Shown: piece after piece, positions 16,503 to 26,175 of the stretch | How the letters are laid out: every line of letters starts with the position of its first letter | Position numbering within the stretch: position 1 is the first letter of the stretch | Source of the DNA: Winogradskyella alexanderae | GTDB taxonomy: Bacteria > Bacteroidota > Bacteroidia > Flavobacteriales > Flavobacteriaceae | Length of the DNA stretch: 64,000 nucleotides | Reading direction: 5' to 3' | Assembly: GCF_020166335.1 (NCBI RefSeq) | Contig: NZ_JAIUJR010000007.1 | Span: forward strand, 124,001-188,000 | Notes under the pieces: generated by a model | Told to the model about the DNA's origin: nothing | Database searches by the model: none | What the model saw: only the letters and a program-made list of their open reading frames with translations | Program-made: the position numbers and the translations under genes

Positions 16503-16664
16503 CTAACAAACATAACGAATTTTTCTATATTCATTAGGAGAGTCTAATAAGAAATTTTTTGAATGATCCTCTTCTGTTAGTCTTATATAAATAGTGGTAT
16601 TATCTTTTAATAGATTCTTTTTATTCACTTCAATTGTTCTAGTATTAGGAAACAAACTTATCAT
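16503..16664 (-). other. Short open frame of 53 codons, possible gene remnant
   Basis: ATG at 16664 to TAG at 16503 gives 53 residues including KDNTTIYIRLTEEDHSK. The segment resembles in a loose way the N-terminal arm of Bacteroidota tyrosine recombinases, but this is a weak impression. There is no visible ribosome-binding site, and the frame overlaps the putative moeA promoter. It may be chance or a relic. Confidence 0.2.
16507..16514 (-). promoter_or_regulatory. -7 element of the molybdenum cofactor operon
   Basis: On the minus strand this reads TATGTTTG, matching TAnnTTTG, 16 bases before the moeA ATG at 16490. No clear TTG at the -33 position was found. Confidence 0.45.
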
Positions 16665-16666
16665 TC

Positions 16667-16750
16667 ATTCTAAAAAAATATTTGGAAGCGCTGTATTTGG
16701 CGTTAGGGCTTCCTCAATTACTTTTAAGGTCAATGCTGAAAAAACAATTT
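16667..16750 (+). pseudogene. Decayed 5' fragment of a comM/yifB-like gene
   Basis: Translated from 16681 this reads [15 protein letters not shown], aligned with [15 protein letters not shown] at the start of the intact comM 1.6 kb downstream (18264). By hand I count 51 of 69 identical bases over the stretch beginning TTTGGAAG. The ATG is now ATT and one base is lost in the first A-run, and a TGA follows soon after. It is therefore a non-coding relic: either the stub of an older copy or a duplication made when the carrier gene at 16788 was inserted. Confidence 0.7.
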
Positions 16751-16787
16751 ATTTTCTATCTTGTTGAAGCTATCTAATCAACACTTT

Positions 16788-18221
16788 ATGAAACTTAGGT
16801 TTAAGTTACCCCACGTATTTATTTTTCTTTTTTTAATTATTGTTGCCTGTTCTGTATTGAGTTATCTTATTCCATCTGGTTCTTATGAACGTCAAAAGAA
16901 GGTGATTAATAAGGTAGAGCAGAGTATTGTTGTTTCCGGTAGTTATAAACAAATTCCAAAACACATTTCAATAAAAGGTGTTTTGTTAGAAGAGAAAGTA
17001 GATAGTCATGCATCTCCCACGTCCTTACTTAGCCTATTAACTTCAGTCCCCAAAGGACTTCAGCAGTCGGCCTCACTTATTTTTTTCATTTTTATGATTG
17101 GTGCGGTTTTCAATATCATCGTAGAGACTAAAACCATACATGCTTTTTTATCTGCACTAATAAGTCGATTTAAGCGAAAACCTATTGTTTTGTTTTTCCT
17201 TATTTATGTTTTAATTTCTACAGGTAGTGCTTTTATGGGTATATATATTGAATTAATCCCATTGATTCCCATTATAATTCTTCTGGCAAAACAAAACGGA
17301 TATGATCATATGTTTGGCTTTGCTTTAGGCGTTTTGCCTGTATATGTCGGTTGGTCCACAGCAACAACCAATCCCTTTACGGTTCAAATTGCCCAGCAAA
17401 TTGCAGAATTGCCCATTGGGAGTGGTATCGGATTACGCCTTATTGTTTTTTTAGCGGCTATTATCATTGGATTCGCCTATTTGCTTAACTATGGGAGAAA
17501 AGTAAAAAGTGGAAAACGAATATCATTAACACAATCAATAAATGGAGACGCAACAGAACAAATTGAACATGTTCCTTTAACTAAGATACATTTACGCATA
17601 TTGGTTGTGCTCATTTTTGGTTATGCGGGAATACTATCTGCAGTTCAATTTATGGGTTGGGGACTTATAGAAATGAGTGCTGGTTTTTTAGCCATAGGGA
17701 TTGCAACCATATTTATAAGCGGCTATTCAGGTGATAGAGCAATGGGGATTTTCGTAAAAGGGTTAGAATCTATGATTATCCCTGCACTGATAGTTGGTGT
17801 AGCAAGAGGCATTAGCATAGTGATGCAAGAAAGCCAAATAATGGATACCATTTTACATTCTTTTGCATCAACCTTAGGTGCATTACCCACCTCTCTGGCG
17901 GCGATTGGGATGCTTATTTTTCAAACATTTTTAAATTTCTTTATCCCTTCTGCTTCTGGACAGGCTTTGGTGTCTATGCCCTTAATGACACCACTTTCGG
18001 ATTTGATAGGCGTTTCAAGGCAAACGGCAGTTTTAGCTTATGTTTTTGGAGATGGATTTTCAAACTTAATAATACCTACCAATGGCATTCTATTGGCTAT
18101 GCTCGGTGTTGGAAATGTGCCTTTTAATAAATGGATAAAATTTGCTTTTCCTATATTTCTCATTTTAATGGTTTTAGCTATAATAACCATGATTATATCT
18201 ATTTGGATAGGGTACAGCTGA
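16788..18221 (+). CDS. YfcC/DcuC-family carrier (C4-dicarboxylate or amino acid type)
   Basis: 477 residues from ATG 16788; a TTG 27 bases upstream could extend it but lies in the comM relic. About eleven membrane segments. The N-terminus KLPHVFIFLFLIIVACSVLS then YLIPSGSY is the PxxxxI-PxGxY signature of the YfcC branch of the DcuC family, and VGWSTATTNPFTVQIAQ and PSASGQALVSMPLMTPLSD are the two conserved pore loops. Relatives include arginine/ornithine exchangers and dicarboxylate carriers; the substrate here is not predictable. It separates a comM relic from intact comM, so it may be a later insertion. Confidence 0.85.
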   Translation: MKLRFKLPHVFIFLFLIIVACSVLSYLIPSGSYERQKKVINKVEQSIVVSGSYKQIPKHISIKGVLLEEKVDSHASPTSLLSLLTSVPKGLQQSASLIFFIFMIGAVFNIIVETKTIHAFLSALISRFKRKPIVLFFLIYVLISTGSAFMGIYIELIPLIPIIILLAKQNGYDHMFGFALGVLPVYVGWSTATTNPFTVQIAQQIAELPIGSGIGLRLIVFLAAIIIGFAYLLNYGRKVKSGKRISLTQSINGDATEQIEHVPLTKIHLRILVVLIFGYAGILSAVQFMGWGLIEMSAGFLAIGIATIFISGYSGDRAMGIFVKGLESMIIPALIVGVARGISIVMQESQIMDTILHSFASTLGALPTSLAAIGMLIFQTFLNFFIPSASGQALVSMPLMTPLSDLIGVSRQTAVLAYVFGDGFSNLIIPTNGILLAMLGVGNVPFNKWIKFAFPIFLILMVLAIITMIISIWIGYS

Positions 18222-18263
18222 TTTAGAAATGTTGAATATTTTTTGAAATAATTCGTATAATAT

Positions 18264-19802
18264 ATGCTTAAAAAGGTTTTTGGAAGTGCTGTCTTTGGCG
18301 TTGAGGCAACAACGATAACCGTTGAGGTCAATGTTGACAAAGGAATCGGGTATCATCTAGTAGGGCTTCCAGATAATGCGATAAAAGAGAGTAATTATAG
18401 AATCGCTGCGGCTCTTCAAAATAATGGTTATAGAATTCCAGGAAAGAAGATTACCATTAATATGGCACCAGCTGATTTACGCAAAGAAGGATCGGCTTAC
18501 GACTTAACATTAGCCGTTGGCATTCTGGCTGCTTCAGACCAAATAAAAGCAGATAACCTTGAGGATTACTTAATTATGGGCGAATTGTCCTTAGATGGTA
18601 GTTTGCAACCCATTAAAGGGGCTTTGCCAATTGCAGTTAAGGCTAGGGAAGAGGGTTTCAAGGGATTTATACTACCTAATCAAAATGCTAAAGAGGCAGC
18701 CATAGTGAATGACTTAAAAGTCTATGGTGTTGACAATATCACTGAGGTGATAAATCACTTTGATAAAGGTGAATTGATTGAAGAGGTTGTTGTTAACACA
18801 AGAGAAGAGTTTTATAAGAATCTAGATTTTCCAGAATTTGATTTTGCCGATGTCAAGGGACAGGAAAGCATAAAGCGTTGTATGGAAATTGCGGCAGCAG
18901 GAGGTCATAATATTATCCTTATTGGACCACCAGGTTCTGGTAAAACAATGTTGGCCAAACGTTTACCAAGTATTTTGCCACCAATGACTTTGCATGAAGC
19001 TCTAGAAACAACTAAAATTCATTCTGTTGTTGGTGGATTAAGCGCAAACACTGGGCTTATGTCGCAACGACCATTTCGGAGTCCACATCATACCATAAGT
19101 GATGTCGCCTTAGTTGGAGGTGGAGCCTATCCGCAACCGGGAGAAATATCCTTGTCCCATAACGGCGTTTTATTTCTGGATGAATTGCCTGAGTTTAAAC
19201 GAAGCGTATTAGAAGTGATGCGGCAACCTTTAGAAGATAGGGAAGTCACTATATCAAGAGCTAAGTTCACCGTTACATATCCCTCATCATTTATGCTAGT
19301 AGCAAGTATGAATCCAAGTCCAGGAGGCTATTTTAACGATCCTGATGCTCCTGTGACGTCTAGCCCAGCTGAAATGCAACGTTACTTGAGCAAGATTTCT
19401 GGTCCGCTTTTAGATCGGATAGATATTCATATAGAAGTGACTCCAGTACCGTTTGAGAAACTATCAGATGACAGAAAAGGTGAATCGTCCGTGCAGATAA
19501 GAGAACGTGTTACCAAGGCTAGAGATATTCAAACCAAACGCTTTAAAGAACTGGAGAATATTCATTACAATGCACAAATGAATACCAAGCAAATAAGAAC
19601 CTATTGTAAGTTAGATGATGCATCCTTACAATTACTTAAATCTGCCATGGAGCGTTTAAATCTCTCTGCGAGAGCTTATGATAGAATTCTTAAAGTTGCC
19701 AGAACTATTGCGGATCTAGAAAATTCTGAAAATGTTGCAGGAACTTATATAAGCGAGGCTATACAATACCGTAGTTTGGACAGAGAAGGCTGGTTGGGGT
19801 AA
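18264..19802 (+). CDS. ComM/YifB-family AAA+ ATPase (Mg chelatase-like)
   Basis: 512 residues. An N-terminal ChlI-type domain (about 20-140) precedes a AAA+ core with Walker [17 protein letters not shown] (about 219) and Walker [12 protein letters not shown] (about 300), and a C-terminal ChlI domain ending [14 protein letters not shown]. ComM in naturally transformable bacteria is a hexameric helicase that promotes branch migration during DNA integration; the name YifB is used in species where this is untested. The start codon follows an AT-rich leader 42 bases after the carrier gene. Confidence 0.92.
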   Translation: MLKKVFGSAVFGVEATTITVEVNVDKGIGYHLVGLPDNAIKESNYRIAAALQNNGYRIPGKKITINMAPADLRKEGSAYDLTLAVGILAASDQIKADNLEDYLIMGELSLDGSLQPIKGALPIAVKAREEGFKGFILPNQNAKEAAIVNDLKVYGVDNITEVINHFDKGELIEEVVVNTREEFYKNLDFPEFDFADVKGQESIKRCMEIAAAGGHNIILIGPPGSGKTMLAKRLPSILPPMTLHEALETTKIHSVVGGLSANTGLMSQRPFRSPHHTISDVALVGGGAYPQPGEISLSHNGVLFLDELPEFKRSVLEVMRQPLEDREVTISRAKFTVTYPSSFMLVASMNPSPGGYFNDPDAPVTSSPAEMQRYLSKISGPLLDRIDIHIEVTPVPFEKLSDDRKGESSVQIRERVTKARDIQTKRFKELENIHYNAQMNTKQIRTYCKLDDASLQLLKSAMERLNLSARAYDRILKVARTIADLENSENVAGTYISEAIQYRSLDREGWLG

Positions 19803-19841
19803 AATGAATTACCTAATACAATAAATATTAATATATCTAAA

Positions 19842-21236
19842 ATGGTAAACTTCTTTATAATATTTTATTTGTCCATTACCCTCGCCATTGGATTTTGGGC
19901 TTCCAAAAAAATAAAATCCGCGGGTGATTTCGCACTTGCTGGTAAAAGTTTGTCTACCCTTTTAGTCGCAGTTACGCTGTTTGCTACATGGTTTGGGAGC
20001 ACTCAAATTATGGGAAATCCTGGATATTTTATTACTGACGGTTTCTCATCTTATATAACACTTGTAGTATCAGGAGGTTTCTGTTTAATTATTGTTGGTC
20101 AATTCTATGCTAGAAAGTTGTATCGAATGAATATCGTTACCATAAACGATTTCTTTAGGGTACGTTATAACAAAACCCTCGAAACAGTTTCTTCACTCTT
20201 AATGGTATTGTCTTATCCGCATTGGATAGCGGCTCAATATGTTGCTTTAGCGTACTTGTTTAATACGGTTATGGATATTCCCTTTCAATATGGGATTATA
20301 TTAGGTGCTTCTATTGTAGTTTTCTATACCTATATTGGTGGTATGTGGGCTGTAGCTTACACGGATATGGTGCAGAGTGTCATGATTCTCTTGGGTTTAT
20401 TTATATTGTTATTTCAGGTTCTTGATGAAACTGGTGGAATTGCTGCAATTTTTGAGAAACAACCCAGTAAATTTTACCATTTAACGCCAGATGGTGGTTT
20501 GGATGAGTGGTCTGATTATATCGCACTGCTATTGGCATTTACAGCGGGTGCAATTCCTGTTCAGGAAATTTATCAAAGAGTATTTTCTGCGAAGGATGAA
20601 AAAACGGCCCGACATGGTCTTTTCTTAGGTGCTTTTTTAATGGTTTTAATACCTAGTATTCCCTTAATTATTGGATTGGGAGGTGTACAATTATATCCGG
20701 AACTTCTAGAGAATGGCAATAGTCAAGATATTATCCCAACACTAGTTAAAACTATGACTACTATACCAGTTCAGATACTATTTTATGGTGCTATGATTTC
20801 AGCAATACTAAGCACATCAAGTGGCGCCATGTTGGCACCTGCCACAGTCATTGCAGAGAATTTGATTAAACCAAATGTGAAGACGCTTTCCGATAAAAAA
20901 TTACTACTATTTACAAGATTAAGTGTTGTTTTGGTAGCGATTGTTTCTTGTTATTTTGCTTTTGACAATTCTGATATCGTTGGTTTAGTAGAAGCATCTT
21001 TAAGTTTAATTTTAGTGTGTCTATTTGCACCATTTACTTTAGGTTTATTCTGGAGCAAAGCATCGGTAAAAGGGGCGTGGGCAGCTATAATTTTTGGAGG
21101 TTTAACGTGGTTTTGTTGTTTTATTTTTGAAACCAGAATTGACGCCACAATTTACGGAACCATAGTAAGTTGTTTTTCTATGGTCATTGGAAGCATTATA
21201 TATCCCGATAAAAAACAAAACACCGATGTTTTATAG
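19842..21236 (+). CDS. Sodium:solute symporter family protein
   Basis: 464 residues with about thirteen membrane segments. The family motif of SSF proteins is seen in FALAGKSLSTLLVAVTLFAT and FGSTQIMGNPGYF near the N-terminus and in YTYIGGMWAVAYTDMVQSVM around residue 165. Such proteins use the sodium gradient to import sugars, amino acids, carboxylates or other solutes. The substrate is not predictable from sequence. The gene stands alone between comM and the DUF2891 gene. Confidence 0.88.
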   Translation: MVNFFIIFYLSITLAIGFWASKKIKSAGDFALAGKSLSTLLVAVTLFATWFGSTQIMGNPGYFITDGFSSYITLVVSGGFCLIIVGQFYARKLYRMNIVTINDFFRVRYNKTLETVSSLLMVLSYPHWIAAQYVALAYLFNTVMDIPFQYGIILGASIVVFYTYIGGMWAVAYTDMVQSVMILLGLFILLFQVLDETGGIAAIFEKQPSKFYHLTPDGGLDEWSDYIALLLAFTAGAIPVQEIYQRVFSAKDEKTARHGLFLGAFLMVLIPSIPLIIGLGGVQLYPELLENGNSQDIIPTLVKTMTTIPVQILFYGAMISAILSTSSGAMLAPATVIAENLIKPNVKTLSDKKLLLFTRLSVVLVAIVSCYFAFDNSDIVGLVEASLSLILVCLFAPFTLGLFWSKASVKGAWAAIIFGGLTWFCCFIFETRIDATIYGTIVSCFSMVIGSIIYPDKKQNTDVL

Positions 21237-21424
21237 TTAGATGTAAGAGCTGGTTGTGTTAATTGTCTTTTGGCGTCAGGAATAAATATACTTATAATCT
21301 TTTTACAACAAATTATCGTTTAGCTTTTTTTAAATTGGCTATTTGATATGTCTTTGTATTATTTACAAAAGTTACATCATAGCACAATTAAATTGTATTT
21401 TTACTAGACTTGTAAACTTCCATT

Positions 21425-22537
21425 ATGACCAAATATCATCTAAGTATTATTTTGCTCTTAACTATATTAAGTTGTAATACGGTAGAAGAAAAAAAGGATA
21501 CATCTCTCGCAACTACTTCCATTGAAATTGCTGACACACCAACTTTAAACCTAGAACAAGCCAATACCTTGGCAGAATTGCCTTTAGCATGCGTATCTGT
21601 TGAATATCCCAACAAACTAGGTCAGACCCTTGGTGGTTCTGAGGACTTAAAGTCGCCAAATGAATTACATCCAACATTTTATGGTTGCTTTGATTGGCAC
21701 TCAGCTGTACATGGACATTGGAGTATGGTGAGTTTGTTACGGCAATTTCCGGATTTGGAAAAAAAGGATGAAATAAAATCATGGCTTCAAACAAGCATTA
21801 CCAATGAAAATGTAGGGCAAGAGGTAGCCTATTTTCATGGAATACACAACAAATCCTACGAACGTACTTATGGTTGGGCTTGGCTTCTTAAACTGGTTGA
21901 AGAACTTCATATTTGGGAAGATCCTTTAGCAAGAGAGCTCGAATCTAATTTAGAACCTCTAACGGATTTAATTGTTTCGCGTTATATAGAGTTTCTTCCT
22001 AAACTTAACTATCCGATTAGAGTGGGTGAGCACCCAAATACCGCATTTGGATTAAGTTTTGCTTATGATTATGCTATTTCACTAAAGCATGATGAATTAA
22101 AGACAGTGATAGAATCGAGAGCTAGGGATTTTTATAGTGATGATAAGAACTGTCCTTTAACATGGGAACCAAGTGGTTTCGATTTTTTATCACCTTGTTT
22201 GGAAGAAGCGGCCCTTATGAAACGCGTGTTGACTCAAGACGAATTTAAAGCTTGGATTAATGATTTCTTACCACAATTGATGGACAAATCATTCAATATT
22301 GATACGGGAAAGGTGTCAGACCGAAACGATGGCAAGCTTGTGCATTTAGATGGCGTCAACTTTTCTCGGGCTTGGAGTTTAAACTATATAGCCAAAGGCC
22401 TACCAGAGTTTCAGCATTTAAAAAACATCGCCAATGCGCATATCAATTATTCCTTGCCAAGTATTGTTGGTGACAGTTATGAAGGTGGGCATTGGTTGGG
22501 AAGCTTTGCTATTTATGCATTGAATTCTATCGAATAA
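21425..22537 (+). CDS. DUF2891 lipoprotein
   Basis: 370 residues. The lipobox LLTILSCN predicts lipid attachment at Cys18. The rest matches DUF2891: HPTFYGCFDWHSAVHGHWSM, AWLLKLVEELHIWEDP and the C-terminal GGHWLGSFAIYAL. The alpha-helical, Trp/His-rich pattern suggests a glycoside hydrolase-like toroid, but the family has no settled activity. Its stop overlaps the start of the Nramp-like gene (TAATG), and pxpABC follows, so it probably belongs to 5-oxoproline (pyroglutamate) use, perhaps releasing it from a peptide outside the inner membrane. That role is inference. Confidence 0.88.
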   Translation: MTKYHLSIILLLTILSCNTVEEKKDTSLATTSIEIADTPTLNLEQANTLAELPLACVSVEYPNKLGQTLGGSEDLKSPNELHPTFYGCFDWHSAVHGHWSMVSLLRQFPDLEKKDEIKSWLQTSITNENVGQEVAYFHGIHNKSYERTYGWAWLLKLVEELHIWEDPLARELESNLEPLTDLIVSRYIEFLPKLNYPIRVGEHPNTAFGLSFAYDYAISLKHDELKTVIESRARDFYSDDKNCPLTWEPSGFDFLSPCLEEAALMKRVLTQDEFKAWINDFLPQLMDKSFNIDTGKVSDRNDGKLVHLDGVNFSRAWSLNYIAKGLPEFQHLKNIANAHINYSLPSIVGDSYEGGHWLGSFAIYALNSIE

Positions 22538-23763
22538 TGATAAAAAAATTCTTTAAAAACATTGGTCCAGGACCCTTGGTTGCAGCGGCATTTATTGGTC
22601 CAGGAACAGTAACGGTTTGCACCTTAGCAGGTGCGAATTTTGGTTTTGCACTATTGTGGGCCATGGTTTTATCCATTATTGCAACGGTAGTACTTCAGGA
22701 AATGGCGGCAAGATTGGGTATTATCTCGCAAAAAGGATTGTCGCAGGTAATAAGAGAGGAAATTAAAAATCCATTTTTTGAACGAATGGCCATTTTATTG
22801 ATTCTTTCGGCAATTGTAATTGGTAATGCTGCTTACGAAGCGGGAAACATTAGTGGAGGTATGTTAGGCTTGCAAACCATATTAGGTGAGCATATAGTTA
22901 CATTTGGAGGACTAAGCATCAATTTCATTGCTGTTGTAATAGGGATTTGCGCCTTTATACTGCTCTATATTGGTAGTTATAAGGTCTTGGAAAGAGTCCT
23001 TATTACATTGGTTATTCTAATGAGTTTGGCTTTTTTGGCAACAGCGATAATTACCAAGCCAGACCTAATTGAAGTAGCTAAGGGTGTTTTCACGCCTAGA
23101 ACACCTAGTGGAAGCATTCTAACTATAATTGCCCTAATTGGTACTACAGTAGTACCCTATAATTTATTTCTCCATACCTCTTTGGTTAAATCCAAATGGA
23201 AATCAAAATCAGATCTCACTTATGCTCGAAAAGACACCTTTATAGCAATTGTATTAGGTGGTATTGTGTCTATGTGTATTATAATTTCTGCAAGTGCGAT
23301 TCAAGATCAAAGTATAACAAATGCGATCGATTTGGCTAAAGGCTTAGAACCACTATTTGGAAGCTTTGCAAAATATTTTTTATCCATTGGGCTTTTTGCT
23401 GCGGGTATTACCAGTGCCATCACAGCACCACTTGCTGCTGCTTTTGTAACAAGTGGATGTTTAGGTTGGGAAAGTAATTTAAAATCGCTGAAGTTCAGAT
23501 TAGTATGGATTTTTATTCTGATTCTAGGAGTTTTGTTCTCATCCATAGGGTTTAAATCCATAGAAGTTATAAAGTTTGCTCAAGTAGCGAATGGTTTGTT
23601 GTTGCCAGTCATTGCAATTTTTTTAATTTGGATTATGAACAAATCCAGTGTTTTAGATAGCTATGTGAATTCCAAATTACAAAATGGTTTGGGTATTATA
23701 GTTGTTCTAATTGCTACCTTTCTAGGAATTAAGGGGATTTTATCGGTTTTCAATTTAATCTAA
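22537..23763 (+). CDS. Nramp-fold transporter lacking the metal-binding residues
   Basis: 408 residues from the ATG at 22537; an upstream frame start at 22492 would overlap the DUF2891 gene by 46 bases. Eleven membrane segments of the Nramp family. In true Nramp metal transporters helix 1 carries DPGN and helix 6 carries MPH; here the equivalents are GPGT (residues 21-24) and VPYN (206-209). All four usual metal ligands are therefore replaced. With pxpA seven bases downstream, an organic substrate such as 5-oxoproline is more likely than manganese. Annotation pipelines will probably call it a divalent metal transporter, which I think is misleading. Confidence 0.88.
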   Translation: MIKKFFKNIGPGPLVAAAFIGPGTVTVCTLAGANFGFALLWAMVLSIIATVVLQEMAARLGIISQKGLSQVIREEIKNPFFERMAILLILSAIVIGNAAYEAGNISGGMLGLQTILGEHIVTFGGLSINFIAVVIGICAFILLYIGSYKVLERVLITLVILMSLAFLATAIITKPDLIEVAKGVFTPRTPSGSILTIIALIGTTVVPYNLFLHTSLVKSKWKSKSDLTYARKDTFIAIVLGGIVSMCIIISASAIQDQSITNAIDLAKGLEPLFGSFAKYFLSIGLFAAGITSAITAPLAAAFVTSGCLGWESNLKSLKFRLVWIFILILGVLFSSIGFKSIEVIKFAQVANGLLLPVIAIFLIWIMNKSSVLDSYVNSKLQNGLGIIVVLIATFLGIKGILSVFNLI

Positions 23764-23769
23764 TGTGAA

Positions 23770-24510
23770 GTGAGTGCTTTCAAAATAGATATTAATGCAG
23801 ATTTAGGCGAGGGGATTGGCAATGATGAATTATTAATGCCATTACTATCCTCTTGCAATATAGCCTGTGGAGGACATGCTGGGAATGAAATCAGTATGCG
23901 CATGGTGCTAGGATTAGCAAAGAAGCACAAAGTTAATATAGGAGCACACCCTTCTTTCCCAGATCCTGAAAATTTTGGCAGAAAAGTCATGGAGATGGAA
24001 GCAGAAGCTTTGATTAACTCACTTACAGATCAAATTTTAGCCTTGAAGGATATTGCGGACGAATTGGATTTACAAATAAACCACATTAAACCACATGGCG
24101 CACTGTATAATCTCATTGCTGTTGATAAAAACGCAGCCATAACCGTAATCCAAGCTATTGAAAAACTCGATTTTAAGACCAAACTTTATGCACCTTATAA
24201 TTCGGTTATCGCTCGATTAGCCACAGAAAACAATATTGAAGTAGTTTTTGAAGCTTTTGCCGATAGAAATTATAATGATGATTTGACTCTAGTTTCTCGG
24301 AAAAAAGACAATGCTATAATTCATAAAGAAGAGGAAGTTTTGAGTCATATTTTGGAGATGGTTAAGAAGCAAAAAGTCACCTCAGTAAATGGTCGTAAAT
24401 TAGACATAAAAGCATCTACTTTTTGTGTTCATGGCGATACAAAAAATGCAGTCGAAATCCTAAAATATTTGAATGAAGAATTACCCAAAAGGCGAGTTGA
24501 AATAGAGTAA
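23770..24510 (+). CDS. pxpA: 5-oxoprolinase subunit PxpA (LamB/YcsF)
   Basis: 246 residues. INADLGEGIGNDELLMPLLS is the N-terminal signature and HIKPHGALYNL the conserved core of the LamB/YcsF family. PxpA with PxpBC hydrolyses 5-oxo-L-proline to glutamate using ATP. The best start is GTG at 23770, since the nearby ATG at 23763 reads straight into a stop. It is followed by pxpB after seven bases. Confidence 0.93.
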   Translation: MSAFKIDINADLGEGIGNDELLMPLLSSCNIACGGHAGNEISMRMVLGLAKKHKVNIGAHPSFPDPENFGRKVMEMEAEALINSLTDQILALKDIADELDLQINHIKPHGALYNLIAVDKNAAITVIQAIEKLDFKTKLYAPYNSVIARLATENNIEVVFEAFADRNYNDDLTLVSRKKDNAIIHKEEEVLSHILEMVKKQKVTSVNGRKLDIKASTFCVHGDTKNAVEILKYLNEELPKRRVEIE

Positions 24511-24517
24511 TTAGAAT

Positions 24518-25249
24518 ATGGCATTTAATCTTAAATATTCTCAGTATAATAATGCTTCAATTTTGGTGGAATGGCCACAGAAAATTGATGAATTAATATT
24601 GGATGACATCATTATATTTAAAAGTAAGATTGAAAATTACTATTCTAAACAAAAAGTTGAAGTAATCAATGCATATACCTCAATATTAATAATATATAGT
24701 TTTACTATAGATAAATTCAATGATGAATTATCTGTATTAAAAAACCTATATTCCAAAAAAAATTCACAATCTGAAGTCAATAAACAACTATGGGAAATTC
24801 CTGTTTGTTATGATCCTTATTTTGGCGAAGATTTAGTTCAATTTTCACGAACAAAAGAGTTATCAATTTCAGAAATTATTGAGCTTCATACCAACAAAAT
24901 TTATACGGTTTACTTCATTGGATTTCTACCTGGTTTTTTATACTTAGGAGGACTCGATCCGAAACTTAAATTAGCTCGAAAAAGAACACCATCTTTAACT
25001 GTTAAAAAGGGTGCAGTTGGTATTGGCGGAAATCAAACCGGAATTTACCCTCAAGATAGTCCAGGTGGCTGGCACATTATTGGTAATTCTCCAGTTGAAA
25101 TATTTAATCCAAATGAAAGTCTACCTTGTATTATATCTCCCGGAGATAAAGTACGATTTGTTCCAGTTAGTAAGTCAGAGCATTCTGAAATACTAAAATT
25201 GATTGAAGTTGATCAATATAACCTAAAATCAAAGCCAATTTATGCTTAA
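24518..25249 (+). CDS. pxpB: 5-oxoprolinase subunit PxpB (KipI-like)
   Basis: 243 residues. The C-terminal KipI domain shows FIGFLPGFLYLGGLD (about 130), the basic patch RKRTPSLTVKKGAVGIGGN and the PGGWHIIG motif. In Bacillus the related KipI inhibits a sporulation kinase, but in this gene context it is the B subunit of 5-oxoprolinase. The N-terminal 80 residues are more divergent. The stop overlaps the start of pxpC by eight bases. Confidence 0.93.
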   Translation: MAFNLKYSQYNNASILVEWPQKIDELILDDIIIFKSKIENYYSKQKVEVINAYTSILIIYSFTIDKFNDELSVLKNLYSKKNSQSEVNKQLWEIPVCYDPYFGEDLVQFSRTKELSISEIIELHTNKIYTVYFIGFLPGFLYLGGLDPKLKLARKRTPSLTVKKGAVGIGGNQTGIYPQDSPGGWHIIGNSPVEIFNPNESLPCIISPGDKVRFVPVSKSEHSEILKLIEVDQYNLKSKPIYA

Positions 25250-26090
25250 GGTCCTTAAATCTGGTCTTTACACTTCAATTCAGGATACTGGTCGATTCGG
25301 TTATAGATCTTTAGGTGTACCTGTTTCTGGTGCAATGGATGCTTATTCAAGTACTTATGCCAATACAATTTTAGGCAATTCAATTGATGATGCCGTTTTA
25401 GAGATTACCATGTCTGGTCCTCAATTGCAATTTTTAAAACCTACACAAATCGCAATTGCTGGTGCAGATCTGCAACCTAGATTAAATGGAAGAGCGGTAC
25501 AGAACAATAGAGCTATTATGGTTACGGAAGAAGATGTTTTGACATTTTCTGGCCTAAATTCAGGTTTACGTACCTATTTGGCTGTTAAAGGAGGATTTAT
25601 TACTAAAACAGTTTTAGAAAGTAAAAGTATGTATAGGGCTATCACGGATTCAGAACGTATCCAAGCTGGTGAAATCATAGAGTACACAGAATTCGCTAAA
25701 GCATCACAAACGACAAATGCACATATTAAATATGATTCAACAATACTTTCTTCAAAGGTATTAGAAGTCTCTAAAGGTCCAGAATTCGAGAGATTAAATG
25801 AAGTACAAGTAAAGAGATTGGAAAAACAACGTTTTGAGGTTTCCAAATTCAATAATCGTATGGCTTACCAGTTATTACCAATACTGCCTAACGATTTAAA
25901 CCCAATCATTACGACACCTATTTTACCAGGAACGGTGCAACTAACACCATCAGGTCATCTCATTGTATTAATGCGTGATTGTCAGACTACAGGTGGTTAT
26001 CCTAGAATCTTACAATTAACGGAAAGATCAATAAATATACTATGTCAGAAGCGTCAAGGGGAGGAGATTATCCTAAGAATTAAGGATTAA
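25242..26090 (+). CDS. pxpC: 5-oxoprolinase subunit PxpC (KipA-like)
   Basis: 282 residues. The family opening SIQDTGRFGYRSLGVPVSGA, the middle motif IAIAGADLQPRLNG and the closing CQTTGGYPRILQLT are all present. PxpC completes the ATP-dependent 5-oxoprolinase. It is also related to the carboxyltransferase parts of urea carboxylase, but the presence of pxpA and pxpB next door makes 5-oxoprolinase the best reading. It ends the operon. Confidence 0.93.
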   Translation: MLKVLKSGLYTSIQDTGRFGYRSLGVPVSGAMDAYSSTYANTILGNSIDDAVLEITMSGPQLQFLKPTQIAIAGADLQPRLNGRAVQNNRAIMVTEEDVLTFSGLNSGLRTYLAVKGGFITKTVLESKSMYRAITDSERIQAGEIIEYTEFAKASQTTNAHIKYDSTILSSKVLEVSKGPEFERLNEVQVKRLEKQRFEVSKFNNRMAYQLLPILPNDLNPIITTPILPGTVQLTPSGHLIVLMRDCQTTGGYPRILQLTERSINILCQKRQGEEIILRIKD

Positions 26091-26175
26091 TTGTGTAAGA
26101 AAAATTTGATGCTTTATTTTTTTCTGTTGAATTATTTCGATAATTTGGTAATAACTATTAATTAAAATTCTCATT

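Noticed and set aside
16491-16664. Molybdenum cofactor riboswitch before moeA
   Set aside because: The putative -7 element leaves about 16 bases of leader, and the AT-rich gap shows none of the long paired regions of that riboswitch.
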